Positions 25,700 to 33,442 of a stretch of 64,000 bases of DNA are shown here, in pieces. The position numbers and the translations under genes were made by a program. The stretch lies in contig NZ_FZON01000004.1 in the NCBI RefSeq assembly GCF_900188425.1, forward strand, positions 1-64,000, read 5' to 3'. Numbering within the stretch: position 1 is the first letter of the stretch; every line of letters starts with the position of its first letter. The notes beneath the pieces are model-generated. The model was given only the letters and a program-made list of their open reading frames with translations, did no database searches and was not told the origin of the DNA. The DNA is from Antarctobacter heliothermus. Its GTDB lineage: Bacteria; Pseudomonadota; Alphaproteobacteria; Rhodobacterales; Rhodobacteraceae.

Positions 25700-26098
25700 A
25701 TGTTGGAAATCGTAAACACACTTGTCGCCGCCGTGGTCGCCTTTGCCGCTGGCGCATTCTGGTACATGAGACTTGCAGATCCGTGGATGCGCGCCGCAGG
25801 GGTGCCGCGCGACGCCAAGGGCCAGCCGGAGGGCGGCCAGAATCCGATGATCCTTGCCTTTACCTTTGCCATGCAACTGGTCGTCTCCGGCATGATGCGC
25901 CATGTCTTTGCCTCCAGCGGGATCGAGTCCATCGGTGGCGGGCTGCTTTCGGGGCTGGGGATCGGGTTGTTTTTCATCACACCTTGGATCGCGATCAACA
26001 ATGCAAATGCCATGCGACCGCCAATGCTGACACTGATTGACGGTGGCTATGCAGTCGTAGCCTGCGGATTGATGGGGCTGGTGCTGACGCTGTTCTGA
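25700..26098 (+). CDS. DUF1761-like small membrane protein
   Basis: 132 residues from ATG 25700; earlier in-frame codons give non-protein-like text. Four hydrophobic segments are seen: IVNTLVAAVVAFAAGAFWYM, ILAFTFAMQLVVSGMMRHVF, LLSGLGIGLFFITPWIAINN and DGGYAVVACGLMGLVLTLF. WYMRLADPWMRAAG after the first helix and the overall four-helix layout are those of DUF1761 membrane proteins, whose role is unknown. It stands alone, 163 nt after the EVE gene. Confidence 0.75.
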   Translation: MLEIVNTLVAAVVAFAAGAFWYMRLADPWMRAAGVPRDAKGQPEGGQNPMILAFTFAMQLVVSGMMRHVFASSGIESIGGGLLSGLGIGLFFITPWIAINNANAMRPPMLTLIDGGYAVVACGLMGLVLTLF

Positions 26099-26117
26099 AA
26101 AGCACAGCGGTCAGAAC

Positions 26118-26153
26118 AAAAAATGGAGGGTTCCAGCCAAGCCAGAACCCTCC
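26118..26153 (-). terminator. Strong minus-strand intrinsic terminator with no matching protein gene
   Basis: GGAGGGTTC (26125-26133) and GAACCCTCC (26145-26153) form a 9-bp stem with an 11-base loop. Six A bases at 26118-26123 become a U-run on the minus strand only. The nearest minus-strand protein gene has its own terminator at 26322-26345, so this one serves another transcript. Confidence 0.75.
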
Positions 26154-26221
26154 GCTCACCCACGTGCTCCCTACGCACCACACGTGTAACGAAATCTACG
26201 GTTCCGGCCTTCTGGCCAGTC
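26118..26221 (-). ncRNA. Candidate small RNA of about 104 nt
   Basis: On the minus strand a promoter-like pair TTGCGT (26251-26256) and TAGGTT (26228-26233) is spaced by 17 bases. Initiation would be near 26221 and the terminator ends near 26118. Inside are a GGCC-AGAA-GGCC hairpin (26206-26217) and two CACGTG palindromes (26161-26166, 26181-26186) that can pair with each other. No open frame on this strand looks protein-like. I do not recognise it as 6S, SRP or tmRNA. Existence is inferred from signals, not shown. Confidence 0.4.
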
Positions 26222-26321
26222 CAGTACAACCTACGACCCGGACCGCCGCAACGCAAATCCATTGTTCCGGCAATTTCAATCAATTGCCTCTGATCGACTG
26301 TGGCAGCGCGGACCCGGAACG

Positions 26322-26345
26322 AAAAAGACCCCCGCCGGGCGGGGG
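26322..26345 (-). terminator. Intrinsic terminator of the DUF2853 gene
   Basis: CCCCCGC (26329-26335) and GCGGGGG (26339-26345) form a GC stem with a CGG loop. Five A bases at 26322-26326 give the U-run on the minus strand, 24 nt after the DUF2853 stop. Confidence 0.8.
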
Positions 26346-26368
26346 CCTTGGTCACACCTTGTCGGCGA

Positions 26369-26710
26369 TCAAGCGTAGACCGATTCCTTGCCGAAATGCT
26401 TGGTCAGCATGTAGTAGATCACAGCGCGGTATTTGTTGCGCTCGGACTTGCCGTAGGTTTCCACCGCCTTGTTGATGGCCTCCATCAGCTCTGGACCATC
26501 TGTCAGGCCCAGCTTCTTGACCAGAAAGTTGTCCTTTACGGTGGCCAATTCCTGCTCCTGCGAAGAGGCGACAGTGGACGCGTCCGCGTTGTAGATGGCC
26601 GGACCGCAGCCGATTGTGACCTTGGTCAAAAGCGCCATGTCCGGGTCCATCCCGCACTTGGTCTTCAGATCTTCGGCATATTTGGCGATCAGTTCGTCGC
26701 GTTTTCCCAT
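26369..26710 (-). CDS. DUF2853-family protein
   Basis: 113 residues from ATG 26710, with GAGGGAG eight bases upstream; a GTG two codons earlier is less well placed. The protein is small, helical and charged: GKRDELIAKYAEDLKTKCG, LTKVTIGCGPAIYNADAS, FLVKKLGLTDGPELMEAINK and RAVIYYMLTKHFGKE. This matches DUF2853 proteins, which are conserved in alphaproteobacteria and have no known role. It has its own promoter region and terminator, so it is a single-gene unit. Confidence 0.85.
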   Translation of the reverse strand: MGKRDELIAKYAEDLKTKCGMDPDMALLTKVTIGCGPAIYNADASTVASSQEQELATVKDNFLVKKLGLTDGPELMEAINKAVETYGKSERNKYRAVIYYMLTKHFGKESVYA

Positions 26711-27048
26711 GTTCACTCCCTCGTGTCAGACGCTGCCCATGTCGCGCGCCGTTTTTGCTGTTGTCCCGGCCAACCTGGCCATGCGGGTGCATCGTGACCG
26801 CACAAACAGGCCATTGGCAAGGGAAATGGGCAGCGATCATTCCCCGTATCGCGCTGCGGCACCCGAACCAACCGCCAAGGATTGTCGATGGCCGGACCCG
26901 AACCTGCAACTTTGGGGTCGCGGAGACGGTTGAATTGTCGGATGGTTGCCGCAAATGGCGGCGGCGCAAGTGATGTCGCTATCGGCGGACCGTGCTTGGT
27001 GTATGAGTCCGCACACCTTGACCCGCGCAGAGACAGATGGGGACACAG
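26711..27048. other. Divergent intergenic region without a gene
   Basis: 338 bases between the starts of the DUF2853 gene and the HD-domain gene. No frame on either strand is protein-like and no tRNA cloverleaf was found. It must hold both promoters, but no -35/-10 pair stands out by eye. Confidence 0.5.
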
Positions 27049-27654
27049 ATGACCGAAACCCGCACCGTCAGTTTTACCCAGATGAAGGACGGCACGAAAG
27101 AAGACTACGACCTTCTCGAACAACTGGAAAAACCCTATCTGGCCCTGACCGCCGACCGGGTTCTGGACGAATTGCGCCGTCAGGATGAGGTGACGCTAGA
27201 GGGCTACCGGATCACTCGGCTGACCCACGGTCTACAGGCGGCCACGCGGGCCGAACGCGATGGCGCGGACATCGACTGGATTGTCGGCGCGCTTCTGCAT
27301 GACGTGGGCGACGGGCTGGCCCCGCAGAACCATGACCGCTTTTCCGCCGAGGTGATCCGCCCCTTTGTGCGCTGGGACGTGGCCTGGGTCGTGGAACATC
27401 ACGGCATTTTCCAGAGCTTTTACTACGGCCACCACTACGGCTGGGACCGCGACGCACGCGACAAGTTCAAGGATCACCCCTGTTTCGACAGTTGTGCCGC
27501 CTTTTGCGAGCGCTGGGACCAGTCCAGTTTCGACCCCGATTATGACTGCCTCCCCCTAGCGCATTTTGAGCCGATGGTGCGTCAGGTCTTTGCCCGCAAG
27601 GCCTATGACTCGCAGGTGGTGCGCGAGGGCTTTGTTTCAAAGCTGGCGGGGTAA
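27049..27654 (+). CDS. HD-domain protein, PhnZ-like
   Basis: 201 residues from ATG 27049 (GGGGACA upstream; ATG 27037 is also possible). Metal ligands of the HD fold are visible: His60 (THGLQAATRAERDGA), His84-Asp85 (ALLHDVGD), His95 (NHDRF), His117 (VVEHHGIF) and an Asp near 157 (ERWDQSSFDP). The LQxAxxAxxxGA helix, ALLHDVG and RWD are close to the mixed-valence diiron oxygenases PhnZ and TmpB, which cleave phosphonates; ordinary HD phosphohydrolases have a different first helix. No phosphonate genes are adjacent. Oxygenase versus phosphohydrolase is therefore open. Confidence 0.75.
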   Translation: MTETRTVSFTQMKDGTKEDYDLLEQLEKPYLALTADRVLDELRRQDEVTLEGYRITRLTHGLQAATRAERDGADIDWIVGALLHDVGDGLAPQNHDRFSAEVIRPFVRWDVAWVVEHHGIFQSFYYGHHYGWDRDARDKFKDHPCFDSCAAFCERWDQSSFDPDYDCLPLAHFEPMVRQVFARKAYDSQVVREGFVSKLAG

Positions 27655-27770
27655 AGCGCCACGCGGTCCCGTTTTCCGGTCAAAGACTGCGCATCGCGGA
27701 TCAAAGCAGCTTGAAGCCCGCGACGCGGGGTGCGACTGTCCGGCCAACGGAACTACCCGAGTGCCATGAC

Positions 27771-28046
27771 ATGACCAGACGCCCTTTTTTGATTGCAACG
27801 CCGCTTGTCCTTTTGGCGCTTGCCGCCTGTGAGCCGGTGCCCGGTGCCGATGGCACAGGTCGGCCCACATCCGCCGCCCCAGAATCCGTCGCCGCCATTG
27901 CCGCATCCTTTCAGGACCTGGACAACGTGCGGCTGCGGCCAGACGACGGCTGTTACTGGTACACCCATCGCGGCCCCGTCGAGACGACGGAACTGCCGTT
28001 GCGTACCCCTGCGGGCAACCCGATCTGCACCCGTCCCCAATCCTGA
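27771..28046 (+). CDS. Small putative lipoprotein
   Basis: 91 residues from ATG 27771. It starts MTRRPFLIATPLVLLALAAC with a lipobox LAAC at Cys20, so it should be lipidated and held in a membrane. The mature part is short: GTGRPTSAAPESVAAIAASF, LDNVRLRPDDGCYWYTHRGP and LPLRTPAGNPICTRPQS. The NVRLRPDDGCYWY segment recurs in small envelope proteins of this group, without known function. It converges on an L,D-transpeptidase gene, their stops lying in one hairpin. Confidence 0.75.
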   Translation: MTRRPFLIATPLVLLALAACEPVPGADGTGRPTSAAPESVAAIAASFQDLDNVRLRPDDGCYWYTHRGPVETTELPLRTPAGNPICTRPQS

Positions 28047-28062
28047 GGATTTGATCCTCAGG
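28042..28062. terminator. Hairpin carrying the stop codons of two convergent genes
   Basis: CCTGAGGAT (28042-28050) pairs perfectly with ATCCTCAGG (28054-28062) around TTG. The plus-strand TGA (28044-28046) and minus-strand TGA (28058-28060) lie in the two arms. There is no long U-run, so it may stabilise both 3' ends more than terminate. Confidence 0.5.
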
Positions 28063-28705
28063 CGAGCGGGCTGCCGTCCGTCGGATACAGATACGCGGTC
28101 ACGCCGGTGTCTACCTGATCATATAGATAGTTGATGTGCGGCATGACCATGCGCACACAGCCAGAGCTGGCTCGCGTCCCGATCGAACGCGGCGCAGGCG
28201 TGCCGTGAATGCGCAAATAGGTGTCCCGGTTGCCCTTGTAGAGGTACAGCGCCCGCGACCCCAGCGCATTGCCCGGCCCCGGAGGCATGCCGCCTGCCCA
28301 TTCCGCGTATTTTCCCGGTTCCCGCGCGATCATTGCGGGGGTGGGGGTCCATTGCGGCCATTTGGTTTTGCGTTTGATCGTGTAGACGCCCGGCGCGTAC
28401 AGGCCATCCCGTCCGATGGCGACGCCGTAACGCATCGCGGTGCCACCGTCCTGAATGTGGTACAGATACCGGGCAACCGCATCGACGTGGATGTCACCCG
28501 GTTTCAGACCCGGATTGGCCGTGACCTGTCGCGGCAGATAGCGTGGATGCAAGCCCCAGGGATTTGTCGTCTGCAGATCAAAGCCGGGCGGCGTCACCTG
28601 CGCATCCCACGCAGTCCAGTCCCCCGGCGCGGCAGAGGCAGGGCGAACGATCGCCGGCGCGGCAAGCGCGGCAAGGGACGTGACAAACAGGCGTCTGGAA
28701 AACAT
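28058..28705 (-). CDS. L,D-transpeptidase (YkuD domain), Tat-like leader
   Basis: 215 residues from ATG 28705 with GAGG upstream. The leader MFSRRLFVTSLAALAAPAIVR has a twin-arginine pair and an AxA end (ASA). The catalytic segment is IHGTPAPRSIG with His167, then SSGCVRM with Cys183, the standard HxxG...SxGChR pattern. It would make 3-3 crosslinks in peptidoglycan or attach proteins to it in the periplasm. A second, different copy is at 62800. No substrate-binding LysM domain is present. Confidence 0.9.
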   Translation of the reverse strand: MFSRRLFVTSLAALAAPAIVRPASAAPGDWTAWDAQVTPPGFDLQTTNPWGLHPRYLPRQVTANPGLKPGDIHVDAVARYLYHIQDGGTAMRYGVAIGRDGLYAPGVYTIKRKTKWPQWTPTPAMIAREPGKYAEWAGGMPPGPGNALGSRALYLYKGNRDTYLRIHGTPAPRSIGTRASSGCVRMVMPHINYLYDQVDTGVTAYLYPTDGSPLA

Positions 28706-28862
28706 GCGGACCTCTTTCACGGTGACACGGTAGAACAACGAAACACGTCCGGACACAGTCGCAGACACACCCATAAAGACGCGAAACCGGGCCGATGCTC
28801 AAACCCGTATTGCGGACTCTACAATATTTTTTTGGCTGTTGCGCTTTATCAGACCTGAAACA

Positions 28863-28896
28863 GGACAACCGCCGACCTGTCGGTCGACGGTTGTCC
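28863..28896 (-). terminator. Hairpin downstream of ahcY
   Basis: GGACAACCGCCGACC (28863-28877) pairs with GGTCGACGGTTGTCC (28882-28896) with one mismatch around TGTC. It follows the minus-strand ahcY stop by 25 nt. The following minus-strand bases (TGTTTC) are only weakly U-rich. Confidence 0.6.
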
Positions 28897-28921
28897 CGAT
28901 AATACCAAGCAACGCAGCTCG

Positions 28922-30310
28922 TCAGTAACGGTAGTGCTCGGGCTTGAACGGGCCCTCAGGCTTGACCCCGATATAGCTGGCCTGCTCTTCGGTCAGGGTG
29001 CTCAGCTTGACGCCGATGCGGTCCAGATGCAGGCGCGCGACCTTTTCATCCAGATGCTTGGGCAGGATGTAGACCTCGTTCTTGTAGTTGTCGCCGTTCT
29101 TGTACAACTCGATCTGCGCCAACACCTGGTTGGTAAAGGACGCCGACATCACAAACGACGGGTGGCCGGTGGCGTTGCCAAGGTTCAGCAGACGGCCTTC
29201 GGACAGCAGGATGATCCGGGTGCCATCGGGCATCGTGATCATGTCCACCTGTTCCTTGATGCTGGTCCACTTGTGGTTCTTCAGCGCGGCAACCTGGATC
29301 TCGTTGTCAAAGTGGCCGATGTTGCCGACGATGGCCATGTCCTTCATCGCGCGCATATGCTCGATGCGGATCACGTCCTTGTTGCCCGTGGTGGTGACAA
29401 AGATGTCGGCGGTGGCAACCACGTCTTCCAGCGGCGCGACCTGATAGCCGTCCATCGCCGCCTGCAATGCGCAGATCGGGTCGATTTCGGTGACGATCAC
29501 GCGGGCACCGGCACCGGACAGCGACGCCGCCGATCCTTTGCCCACATCGCCATAGCCACAAACCACGGCAACCTTACCGGCCATCATGGTGTCGGTGGCG
29601 CGGCGGATGCCGTCGACCAGCGATTCCTTGCAGCCGTACTTGTTGTCGAACTTCGACTTGGTGACGCTGTCGTTGACGTTGATTGCCGGGAACGGCAGCA
29701 GGCCGTCGCGCACCAGTTGGTACAGACGGTTCACGCCGGTGGTCGTTTCCTCGGACACGCCCAGGATCTGGTCACGGATCTTGGTGAACCAGCCTGGGCT
29801 TGCCGCCATGCGCTTGGCGATCTGCTTCTTGATGACTTCCTCTTCTTCAGAGGTCGGCACGGCGATCACGTTCTCACCCGCCTCGGCGCGTGCGCCCAGC
29901 AGGACGTACAGCGTCGCGTCGCCGCCATCGTCAAGGATCATGTTCGGGCCGTCCTCGAACATGAAGGATTTGTCGAGGTAATCCCAATGCTCTTCGAGCG
30001 TCTGACCCTTGATGGCAAACACCGGAACGCCACTTGCCGCGATGGCAGAGGCCGCGTGATCCTGGGTCGAGAAGATATTGCACGACGCCCAGCGCACATC
30101 GGCACCAAGAGCGGTCAGCGTCTCGATCAGCACCGCCGTCTGAATCGTCATGTGCAGCGAACCGACAATGCGGGCGCCCTTGAGCGGTTGTTCCGCGCCA
30201 TATTCGGCACGCAGGGCCATCAGGCCCGGCATTTCAGTCTCGGCGATGTCGAGCTCTTTACGCCCGAAGTCGGCCAGCGAAATGTCCTTCACGATATAGT
30301 CGGTCGTCAT
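28922..30310 (-). CDS. ahcY: Adenosylhomocysteinase (S-adenosyl-L-homocysteine hydrolase)
   Basis: 462 residues from ATG 30310 (GGAG upstream), typical of bacterial SAHH with the extra internal segment. Motifs: [31 protein letters not shown], the NAD-binding [10 protein letters not shown], and the C-terminal [13 protein letters not shown]. It removes the methylation by-product SAH as adenosine and homocysteine and so drives all SAM-dependent methylations. An FkbM methyltransferase gene is divergent from it. The leader contains a CCGCATATGCGG palindrome that may form an RNA hairpin. Confidence 0.97.
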   Translation of the reverse strand: MTTDYIVKDISLADFGRKELDIAETEMPGLMALRAEYGAEQPLKGARIVGSLHMTIQTAVLIETLTALGADVRWASCNIFSTQDHAASAIAASGVPVFAIKGQTLEEHWDYLDKSFMFEDGPNMILDDGGDATLYVLLGARAEAGENVIAVPTSEEEEVIKKQIAKRMAASPGWFTKIRDQILGVSEETTTGVNRLYQLVRDGLLPFPAINVNDSVTKSKFDNKYGCKESLVDGIRRATDTMMAGKVAVVCGYGDVGKGSAASLSGAGARVIVTEIDPICALQAAMDGYQVAPLEDVVATADIFVTTTGNKDVIRIEHMRAMKDMAIVGNIGHFDNEIQVAALKNHKWTSIKEQVDMITMPDGTRIILLSEGRLLNLGNATGHPSFVMSASFTNQVLAQIELYKNGDNYKNEVYILPKHLDEKVARLHLDRIGVKLSTLTEEQASYIGVKPEGPFKPEHYRY

Positions 30311-30328
30311 GTGGTTATGCTCCTGATG

Positions 30329-30340
30329 CCGCATATGCGG
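30329..30340. promoter_or_regulatory. 12-bp palindrome in the ahcY leader
   Basis: CCGCATATGCGG, perfectly self-complementary, lies 19-30 nt upstream of the ahcY start and would fold near the Shine-Dalgarno of the mRNA. It does not match the known SAH riboswitch layout as far as I can see. Confidence 0.35.
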
Positions 30341-30428
30341 GATGCGACCCCGTACCAAAGCGGGCTATGATTGACAACAAGAGGGGATGTCATATTGAGA
30401 ACGCGGTTTCTGGCAGGGGTGACGGCTG

Positions 30429-31127
30429 ATGGATTTTGACCACCGGATTTGCGTGAACGAATACGGGTTTTACTGTGTCCCCGACGCCTACGCGAAACGC
30501 GAAATTCCCAAGATCCTGGCGCAGGGCGGGGTTTACGAACCCAATACACTGGCCTTGCTGGCGCGGCGCGCGCAAGGCGGCGACATTGTAACCGGCGGGG
30601 CCTTTATCGGCGATTTCTTTCCGGCGCTGGCGCAGGCCGTGGCCCCCGGATCGAGGGTGATCAGCTTTGAGCCGAACCCGCTCAGCTTTGCCGCCGCCCA
30701 GCTCACCATTGAACTGAACGGCTTGAACAACGTCGCGCTTGCCCCGGTCGCGGTTGGCGAGACGTCCGGCACGCTGCACCTGCAACTCGCGCGCGAGGGC
30801 GGCAGCGCCACGGCGGCGCGCGCCAAGATCGTCGGAACGGCGGATGAGGGCGAAACTGTGCCGGTCGAGGTTGTGACTCTCGACCAGCTGTGTCCGGCGG
30901 ACCGCATCGTGTCGATCCTGCATCTGGATGTCGAAGGCCATGAGAAACCGGCTCTTCTTGGTGCGCGCCGAATGATCGAACAGAACGCCCCGATGATCGT
31001 GCTGGAGGCCGACCGCCCTTGGCAGCGCGGCATGTATGCCGAATTCCTGGCCGAACATTTTCCCGCCCAGGGCTATGCCTTGTGCGGCGGAATGGAGCGC
31101 AACATTTTCTTCGTCGCACAGGGCTGA
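30429..31127 (+). CDS. FkbM-family methyltransferase
   Basis: 232 residues. The SAM-binding part reads GGDIVTGGAFIGDFFPALAQ, then SRVISFEPNPLSFAAAQLTIELNG, followed by APVAVGETSGTLHL and VSILHLDVEGHEKPALLGA; the FEPNP and LDVEGHE motifs are typical of FkbM O-methyltransferases. The motif I GxFxGD has Ala-Phe-Ile instead of the usual Asp-Gly. Such enzymes methylate sugars or other hydroxyl groups; substrate unknown. It is divergent from ahcY and followed by two genes in the same direction. Confidence 0.85.
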   Translation: MDFDHRICVNEYGFYCVPDAYAKREIPKILAQGGVYEPNTLALLARRAQGGDIVTGGAFIGDFFPALAQAVAPGSRVISFEPNPLSFAAAQLTIELNGLNNVALAPVAVGETSGTLHLQLAREGGSATAARAKIVGTADEGETVPVEVVTLDQLCPADRIVSILHLDVEGHEKPALLGARRMIEQNAPMIVLEADRPWQRGMYAEFLAEHFPAQGYALCGGMERNIFFVAQG

Positions 31128-31135
31128 CGCAGACG

Positions 31136-31732
31136 ATGGCCCGTACCCCCCGCGCCTGGCAACGAATGCTATCGGGCCGCAGGCTGGACCTGCTGGACCC
31201 GACGCCCGTCGACATCGAGATTGAGGACATCGCCCACGGACTTGCCTTTGTCGCGCGCTGGAATGGCCAGACCCGTGGCGACTATGCCTATTCCGTGGCG
31301 GAACATTCGCTGCTGGTCGAGGTGATCTTTGGCCGTCTCTGCCCGCAGGCGCGCGCAGGTGAACGTCTGACCGCGCTGCTGCACGATGCGCCGGAATATG
31401 TGATCGGCGACATGATCTCGCCGGTCAAGGCAGCGGTCGGGCCGGGTTACGAAGAGCTGGACAAGAGGCTGGCCGCCGCCGTCCACATCCGCTTTGGCCT
31501 GCCCGCCGCCACGCCGCCCCGGTTGAAAAAGCAGATCAAGAAGGCTGACCGCATCAGCGCCTGGATGGAGGCGACGCAGATCGCCGGATTCACCCGCAGC
31601 GAGGCGGACAAGTTCTTTGGCGCGCCGGATCTGGACATGATTGCCGACCTGTGTATCCACCTACGCCCCCCGATCGAGGTGCGCGCCGATTTCACTACCC
31701 GCCACGCGCGGCTGTTGCAGGAGATGCCCTGA
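31136..31732 (+). CDS. YfbR-like HD-domain hydrolase
   Basis: 198 residues from ATG 31136. It reads as a YfbR/HDDC2-type HD protein: LDPTPVDIEIEDIAHGLAFVARW, then YSVAEHSLLVEVIF (first His), ALLHDAPEYVIGDMISPVK (HD pair and E) and KKADRISAWMEATQ (final Asp). These enzymes cut 5'-deoxynucleotides or related phosphomonoesters with a divalent metal. It follows the FkbM gene by 8 nt and touches the GNAT gene. Confidence 0.87.
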   Translation: MARTPRAWQRMLSGRRLDLLDPTPVDIEIEDIAHGLAFVARWNGQTRGDYAYSVAEHSLLVEVIFGRLCPQARAGERLTALLHDAPEYVIGDMISPVKAAVGPGYEELDKRLAAAVHIRFGLPAATPPRLKKQIKKADRISAWMEATQIAGFTRSEADKFFGAPDLDMIADLCIHLRPPIEVRADFTTRHARLLQEMP

Positions 31733-32220
31733 TGCGGATTTCCGTCCGTACCGCCGGTCCGCTGGATTGCCGCCCGATGGCGGCCCTGTTGAATGAGATC
31801 ATCGCCGAGGGCGGAACAACCGCAATCATTCGTCCGGTTGCGCCAGAGGATCTACGGGACTGGATGGCCCGCGCACGCGACCGCGCCGCGTGGCATCTGG
31901 CCGAGGATGAGGCCGGTACGGTTATGGGATTCCAATGGATCGAACCGGCGGACTATCTGCCCGACGAGGCCGCCGAAATCGCCACCTTTGCCCGTCAGGG
32001 GCGAAGTGGTCTGGGCATCGGATCCTCGCTGTTTCGCGCCACTGAACAGGCGGCGCGGGCACTGGGCTATCGCTGGATCAACGCCAATATCCGCGCCGAC
32101 AATACCGGCGGACTAGCCTACTACCAAAGCCGGGGATTCGAGGAGTATGGCCGCAAGACCGGCGTGCCGCTCGGGAATGGGCAACTCGTGGACAAGGTGC
32201 TGAAACGCTACGATCTCTGA
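31732..32220 (+). CDS. GNAT-family N-acetyltransferase
   Basis: 162 residues from ATG 31732, whose A is the last base of the preceding TGA. It has the GNAT core: VRTAGPLDCRPMAALLNEI, the beta-4 strand GFQWIEPADYL, the acetyl-CoA loop RQGRSGLGIGSSLFRA (Q/RxxGxG/A variant) and NANIRADNTGGLAYYQSRGFEEYG. The acceptor is unknown. Third gene of the FkbM-HD-GNAT run. Confidence 0.88.
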   Translation: MRISVRTAGPLDCRPMAALLNEIIAEGGTTAIIRPVAPEDLRDWMARARDRAAWHLAEDEAGTVMGFQWIEPADYLPDEAAEIATFARQGRSGLGIGSSLFRATEQAARALGYRWINANIRADNTGGLAYYQSRGFEEYGRKTGVPLGNGQLVDKVLKRYDL

Positions 32221-32462
32221 CGGGGTGCCAGACCTGCGCGCGCGATCCATGGCACCGCAGGACGACCGCCGCGAATGGCTGACCCGACCTGCCGCAAGAG
32301 CAACAGTGCCTTGGCTCGCGCGGCGGCGCGTTGGATCGCCCTTCGGTCGCGCAACATCGCACGGGCGGCGATTTCATTTGCGACATCCCGGCTGATCGGA
32401 CGACCCGATGCATGAAACCGACGCGCGCCTCGGGCCACATCTTCTGTTAACAAGAGCATCAT
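32208..32462 (-). CDS. Small basic protein of unknown function
   Basis: 84 residues. A GGGAGAA sequence stands four bases before ATG 32462, and the start is doubled (MM). The product is Arg/Ala-rich and helical: LTEDVARGARRFHASGRP, SRDVANEIAARAMLRDRRA and RAAARAKALLLLRQVGSAI. No known domain. The 3' end overlaps the convergent GNAT gene by 13 nt. Good ribosome-binding site and length support it, but a chance open frame is possible. Confidence 0.45.
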   Translation of the reverse strand: MMLLLTEDVARGARRFHASGRPISRDVANEIAARAMLRDRRAIQRAAARAKALLLLRQVGSAIRGGRPAVPWIARAGLAPRQRS

Positions 32463-32557
32463 TTTCTCCCGGCTGAATGTATCTCACACAGCAAAATTAC
32501 CTTGTCATGCAGGAAAATCCGAGTCAGGAAAATACTCTGACCTATTAGGTGAGCTTA

Positions 32558-33442
32558 ATGATCATGGACCTCGACTGGCGCCATCTTCCTCCCCTGTCTG
32601 CGCTGCGCGCGTTTGAGGCGACCGCGCGGCTGTCCGGGTTTTCCGCCGCCGCACGGGCGTTGAACGTCACACCGGCGGCCGTGGCCCAACAGGTGCGGGC
32701 GCTGGAGACGGACATGAACGTCAAACTGGTCCGCCGCGAGGGGCGCGGGATTGTCCTGACCGACGCAGGGCAACAACTGACAGCCCCCCTGCGTGAGGCC
32801 TTTGCTATGGTAGCCAACGGGATAGAGGACGTCCGCCAGCGCGAGGCCAGTAGGGGCATCCGCGCGACGACAACCACGTTTATCGTCGATGCCGTCATCC
32901 TGCCAAAGCTGTCCGACTTCTGGCGCGCACACCCCGATATCCAGGTATCCTTTGTGCCCGGGGCCTGCCTGTCGCCAGTGGACTTTGACGGATTCGATCT
33001 GGGAATCCGGGTCGGCGCCCCCACCGACTGGCCCGCGTTTCAGTGCGAACCGCTGCTGGAATGTGACACCATCTTTGTCGCCGCCCCTGAATTGGCAGCC
33101 ACAGGGACACCGCAAGGCATACCGTGGATACTGGGCCCGCACGATCCGTTTGATGAGGCCTGTCTGACCGCCGCCGGACTGGACGTCAGCCGTATCACCC
33201 GGCGCGACATCGGCGAACGGTCGCTGGAGATCCAGGCCGCCAAGCGCGGCATCGGCGCAATCGTCGCCACCGAAGTTGTCGTCCGGCGCGAATTGGCCGA
33301 TGGCTCACTGGTCCAACTGGATCTGGAATGCGCGCGCAGAAACACCTATCAGGTGATCCTGCCCAGAGGCCCGATACGCCCAGCGGTCCGGCTGTTTGTC
33401 GACTGGCTCAGGGAAACCCTGGCGCAGCCGACCGCCACCTAG
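32558..33442 (+). CDS. LysR-family transcriptional regulator, GcvA-like
   Basis: 294 residues from ATG 32558 (AGGTGAG upstream; a GTG three codons earlier is also in frame). The winged helix reads LPPLSALRAFEATARLSGFSAAARALNVTPAAVAQQVRALE, nearly the GcvA pattern, and RREGRGIVLTDAG is the wing. The periplasmic-binding-like effector domain follows from about residue 95. GcvA-type regulators often control a neighbouring gene, but none is divergent from it here, so the target is unknown. It ends with a CTAG shared with the regA stop on the other strand. Confidence 0.9.
   Translation: MIMDLDWRHLPPLSALRAFEATARLSGFSAAARALNVTPAAVAQQVRALETDMNVKLVRREGRGIVLTDAGQQLTAPLREAFAMVANGIEDVRQREASRGIRATTTTFIVDAVILPKLSDFWRAHPDIQVSFVPGACLSPVDFDGFDLGIRVGAPTDWPAFQCEPLLECDTIFVAAPELAATGTPQGIPWILGPHDPFDEACLTAAGLDVSRITRRDIGERSLEIQAAKRGIGAIVATEVVVRRELADGSLVQLDLECARRNTYQVILPRGPIRPAVRLFVDWLRETLAQPTAT

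Noticed and set aside
26047-26355. 102-codon minus-strand open frame over the small-RNA candidate
   Set aside because: It crosses two terminators and has no ribosome-binding site or protein-like composition.
28934-30370. 478-codon plus-strand open frame opposite ahcY
   Set aside because: Antisense of a clear, full-length ahcY; its sequence is low in hydrophobic patterning.
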